DNA from: Burkholderiales bacterium
Lineage (GTDB): Bacteria > Pseudomonadota > Gammaproteobacteria > Burkholderiales > Burkholderiaceae_E
Assembly: GCA_027489195.1 (NCBI GenBank)
Contig: JAIYAG010000522.1
Location: 1 to 7,540 of the forward strand
Length of the DNA stretch: 7,540 nt
Direction of reading: 5' to 3'
Shown here: positions 5,395 to 7,540 of the stretch, in pieces
How positions within the stretch are numbered: the stretch's first letter is position 1
How the letters are laid out: each line of letters begins with the position of its first letter
Translations under genes and position numbers: made by a program
Notes under the pieces: generated by a model
What the model saw: only the letters and a program-made list of their open reading frames with translations
What the model was told of the DNA's origin: nothing
Databases searched by the model: none

Positions 5395-6186
5395 TCAGGC
5401 CGCGGCGACGCCCCGCTTGGCGAGCACGCCGACGAGGTGCGCGCGGTAGTCCGCCGTCGCATGCAGGTCGGTGTTCAGCGACGACGCGTCGACCCTCAGG
5501 CCGTCGAGCGCGGATGCCGACCAGCCGCGCGCGAGCGCCTGCTCGAAGGCCGTGACGCGGAACACGCCGGGGCCCGCACCGGTGACCGCGACGCGCACGC
5601 CCGCCGGCCCGCTCGACACGAACACGCCGACCAGCGAGAAGCGCGAGGCCGGCTGCTTGAACTTCTGCCAGCTCGCCTTCGTCGGGATCGGGAACGCGAC
5701 CTCGACGATCAGCTCGTCGGGCTCGAGCGCGGTGGTGTAGACACCGGTGAAGAAGTCGTCGGCGGCGATCGTGCGGCGGTCGGTGCGGACCGTCGCGCCC
5801 AGCCCGAGCACGCCGGCCGGATAGCAGGCCGCCGGGTCGTTGAGCGCGATGCTGCCGCCGAGCGTGCCGGCGGTGCGCACCGCCGGATCGCCGATCAGCG
5901 AGGCGAGGTGGGCGAGCGCGGGGATCGCGCCGCGCACCACGTCGCTCGCGGCGACCGCGGCATGCGAGGTGCCGGCGCCGACGACGAGCGTGCCGGCCTC
6001 GACGCGGATGCCCTTCAACTGCGGGATCTGCGAGAGCGCGACGAGGTCGCTCGGCGCGGACAGGCCCATCTTCATCGCGGGCAGCAGCGACTGGCCGCCA
6101 GCGAGGAAGCGGCCGTCGTCGGTGCCGGCGAGCGCGCGGGTGGCGTCTGCGACAGTGGCGGGACGGTGGAACTGGAAGTCGTTCAT
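5395..6186 (-). CDS. FAD-binding medium subunit of a xanthine dehydrogenase/CO dehydrogenase-family enzyme (CoxM-like)
   Basis: Predicted cytosolic FAD subunit that passes electrons from the [2Fe-2S] clusters of a molybdenum hydroxylase to an acceptor. At 263 residues it is slightly shorter than classical CoxM (about 288). Both FAD loops are present: RFLAGGQSLLPAMKM (26-40) and GDPAVRTAGTLGGSIALNDP (99-118), the latter equivalent to the G-x-x-x-R-x-x-GT-GG-N/S signature. The N-terminal FQFHRPATVADATRAL is also typical. The small C-terminal CODH_FAD_C-type domain covers about 160-260. It starts 4 bases after the large-subunit stop with GGAG (minus strand, 6196-6199) inside the end of that gene, so translation is likely coupled. 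It is the last gene of the operon. The substrate cannot be told from this subunit. Confidence 0.93.
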   Translation of the reverse strand: MNDFQFHRPATVADATRALAGTDDGRFLAGGQSLLPAMKMGLSAPSDLVALSQIPQLKGIRVEAGTLVVGAGTSHAAVAASDVVRGAIPALAHLASLIGDPAVRTAGTLGGSIALNDPAACYPAGVLGLGATVRTDRRTIAADDFFTGVYTTALEPDELIVEVAFPIPTKASWQKFKQPASRFSLVGVFVSSGPAGVRVAVTGAGPGVFRVTAFEQALARGWSASALDGLRVDASSLNTDLHATADYRAHLVGVLAKRGVAAA

Positions 6187-6190
6187 CGCA

Positions 6191-7540
6191 TCAGGCTCCG
6201 TGCAGCGCGCGCCAGACCTTCTCGGGCACCAGCGGCATCTGCATCGCCTGGGCCCGTTCGGCGGCTCCCGCGCGGGCCAGGGCGTCGATGACCGCGTTGA
6301 CCACGCACGGCGTCGCGCCGATCGTGCCCAGCTCGCCCACGCCCTTGACCCCGAGGGGGTTGTTGATCGACGGCACCGACTGGTCGAGCTCGGTGCGGAA
6401 GCTGCGGACGAGGTCCGCGCGCGGCAGCGCGTAGTCGCTCAGCGTGCCGGTGAGCAGCTGTCCCGAGTCGCGGTCGTAGACGACCTGCTCGCACAGCGCC
6501 TGGCCCAGCCCCTGGACCGCGCCGCCGTCGAGCTGGCCGACGACGATGGTCGGGTTCACCACGCGGCCGACGTCGTTGACCGACGCGTACGAGACGACCT
6601 CGACCTCGCCGGTGTCCGGGTCGACCTCGACCTCGCAGGCATGGCAGCCGTTCGGCCAGGTGGGGCCGGAGACGGCGCTGGTGGAGTCGACGTAGACGCG
6701 GCGCTCGGACTGCTTGCCCGCCAGCTCGAAGAGCCCGATGCGCCGGTCGGTGCCGACGATCGAGAAGCTGCCCTCGTGGTACTCGATGTCCTTGGCCGAG
6801 GCCTCGAGCGCGTCGGCGGCGAGGTCCTTCGCCTGCTCGATCGTGCGCTGCGAGGCGACCCGCACCGCCGAGCCGCCGGTGAACAGCGAGCGCGAGCCCG
6901 CGCTGCCGAAGCCCGTGCCGCGGTCGGTGTCGCCCTGCACGATGCGCACCCGATCGATCGGCACGCCGAAGACGTCGACGGCGAGCTGCGCGTAGCTGGT
7001 CGCGATGCCCTGGCCCATCGCCTGGGTGGCGGTGTAGATCTCGATGAAGCCGTCGGCCGACACGTCGACCGTCACGCGCTCCTCGAACTGGTTGCCCCCC
7101 GTCCACTCGAGGAAGGTGGCCAGGCCCCGGCCGCGCAGCTTGCCGCGCGCCTTGGACTGCGCGGCACGCGCATCGAACCCGGACCAGTCGGCGAGCGCCA
7201 GGCCCTGCTTCGCGATCGACGGGAAGTTGCCGGTGTCGTAGGTCTGCCCCATCGGGTTGGTGTAGGGCATCTGCTCCGGCGCGATCATGTTCCGCAGCCG
7301 CAGCTCGCCCTGGTCGATGCCCATCTTGCGGGCGGCCGCTTCCATCAGCCGCTCGATGATGTAGATCGCCTCGGGGCGCCCGGCGCCGCGGTACGCGCCG
7401 ACCGGTGCGGTGTGCGTGAGCACCGCGCGCAGGTCGAAGTCGATGACCGGCACGTGGTAGATGCTGGTGGAGACCCAGGGGCCGATCAGCAGCTGGATCA
7501 CGACGCCGGTGGTGGTGGCGTAGGCGCCGACGTTGGCGTC
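6191..7540 (-). CDS. Molybdopterin-binding large subunit, form II CoxL-like (5' end beyond window)
   Basis: The C-terminal 449 residues of an aerobic molybdenum-hydroxylase large subunit (family length about 780). The frame is open to the right edge; the first visible codons read DANVGAYATTTGV. A GTG at 7501 lies in frame but is internal, not a start. The active-site loop is GAYRGAGRPEA (AYRGAGR at 7376-7396), the form II type. True CO dehydrogenase has AYxCSFR there, including the Cys that binds copper. Cofactor-binding segments include TATQAMGQGIATSYAQLAVD and GSAGSRSLFTGGSAV. The catalytic base Glu is in GVKGVGELGTIGATP (Glu codon 6332-6334). It therefore probably hydroxylates an organic substrate (aldehyde or N-heterocycle), unknown here. 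The stop is 4 bases from the FAD-subunit start. The order L then M fits form II clusters, so the [2Fe-2S] subunit is expected upstream, off the right edge. Confidence 0.95.
   Translation of the reverse strand, partial: DANVGAYATTTGVVIQLLIGPWVSTSIYHVPVIDFDLRAVLTHTAPVGAYRGAGRPEAIYIIERLMEAAARKMGIDQGELRLRNMIAPEQMPYTNPMGQTYDTGNFPSIAKQGLALADWSGFDARAAQSKARGKLRGRGLATFLEWTGGNQFEERVTVDVSADGFIEIYTATQAMGQGIATSYAQLAVDVFGVPIDRVRIVQGDTDRGTGFGSAGSRSLFTGGSAVRVASQRTIEQAKDLAADALEASAKDIEYHEGSFSIVGTDRRIGLFELAGKQSERRVYVDSTSAVSGPTWPNGCHACEVEVDPDTGEVEVVSYASVNDVGRVVNPTIVVGQLDGGAVQGLGQALCEQVVYDRDSGQLLTGTLSDYALPRADLVRSFRTELDQSVPSINNPLGVKGVGELGTIGATPCVVNAVIDALARAGAAERAQAMQMPLVPEKVWRALHGA
6196..6199 (-). promoter_or_regulatory. 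Ribosome binding site of the FAD subunit, inside the large-subunit gene
   Basis: The minus strand reads GGAG here, 9 bases before the ATG at 6186 and within the last codons of the large-subunit gene (Leu-His-Gly-Ala-stop). It confirms the chosen FAD-subunit start and points to coupled translation of the two subunits. Confidence 0.6.

Noticed and set aside
3057..5462. An 801-codon open frame on the minus strand, antisense to the chemoreceptor and stress-protein genes
   Set aside because: It is Arg/His/Ala-rich with no domain motif and spans two well-supported genes and their spacer on the other strand. Such frames are expected in very GC-rich DNA.
6183..7106. A 307-codon open frame on the same strand as the molybdenum large subunit, in another frame
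   Set aside because: Arg/Gly/Ala-rich shadow of the real frame, which carries the cofactor motifs and the catalytic Glu.
1..7540. Defence system, CRISPR array, insertion sequence or prophage
   Set aside because: No spaced repeats, transposase, integrase, nuclease or terminal inverted repeats are visible; all sizeable genes are assigned to housekeeping-type families.

Overview
The window is 7.5 kb of very GC-rich, densely coding DNA. Third codon positions are almost all G or C, and long antisense open frames occur as a side effect. The gene content (a 4HB-type chemoreceptor with a 36H-class signalling domain, a universal stress protein, a SOUL protein, an amidase and a xanthine-dehydrogenase-type molybdenum hydroxylase) fits a Betaproteobacterium, most likely Burkholderiales. 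This is an inference from style and gene families; there is no rRNA or marker gene to fix it.

Left part (1-1741): the first 38 codons of an amidohydrolase run leftwards off the edge. A complete amidase-signature hydrolase diverges from it across a spacer of about 150 bp. Next, on the minus strand (1778-2449), is an exported SOUL-family haem-binding-like protein convergent with the amidase.

Middle part (2450-5354): a 333-bp divergent intergenic region with several inverted repeats separates the SOUL gene from a rightward set. That set holds a small secreted all-helical protein (2783-3193), a membrane chemoreceptor (3267-4829) and a universal stress protein (4929-5354). A perfect 10-bp stem-loop lies between the first two. 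The stress protein has its own plausible promoter and a strong ribosome binding site. Pairing a free periplasmic helical protein with a chemoreceptor whose own sensor looks like a helical bundle is the most suggestive functional link here, but it is a hypothesis.

Right part (5395-7540): a minus-strand operon encodes the molybdopterin large subunit (5' end beyond the edge), followed 4 bases later by the FAD medium subunit of a CO-dehydrogenase/xanthine-dehydrogenase-family enzyme. The large subunit has the AYRGAGR loop of 'form II' CoxL-like proteins, not the AYxCSFR loop of true CO dehydrogenase, and the L-then-M order fits form II clusters. The [2Fe-2S] small subunit is expected just beyond the right edge. 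A 10-bp perfect hairpin lies between this operon and the convergent stress-protein gene.

I see no tRNA, rRNA, CRISPR array, insertion sequence or phage gene, and nothing resembling a wholly undescribed system. The region looks like ordinary chromosomal metabolism and sensing with a few points worth checking.
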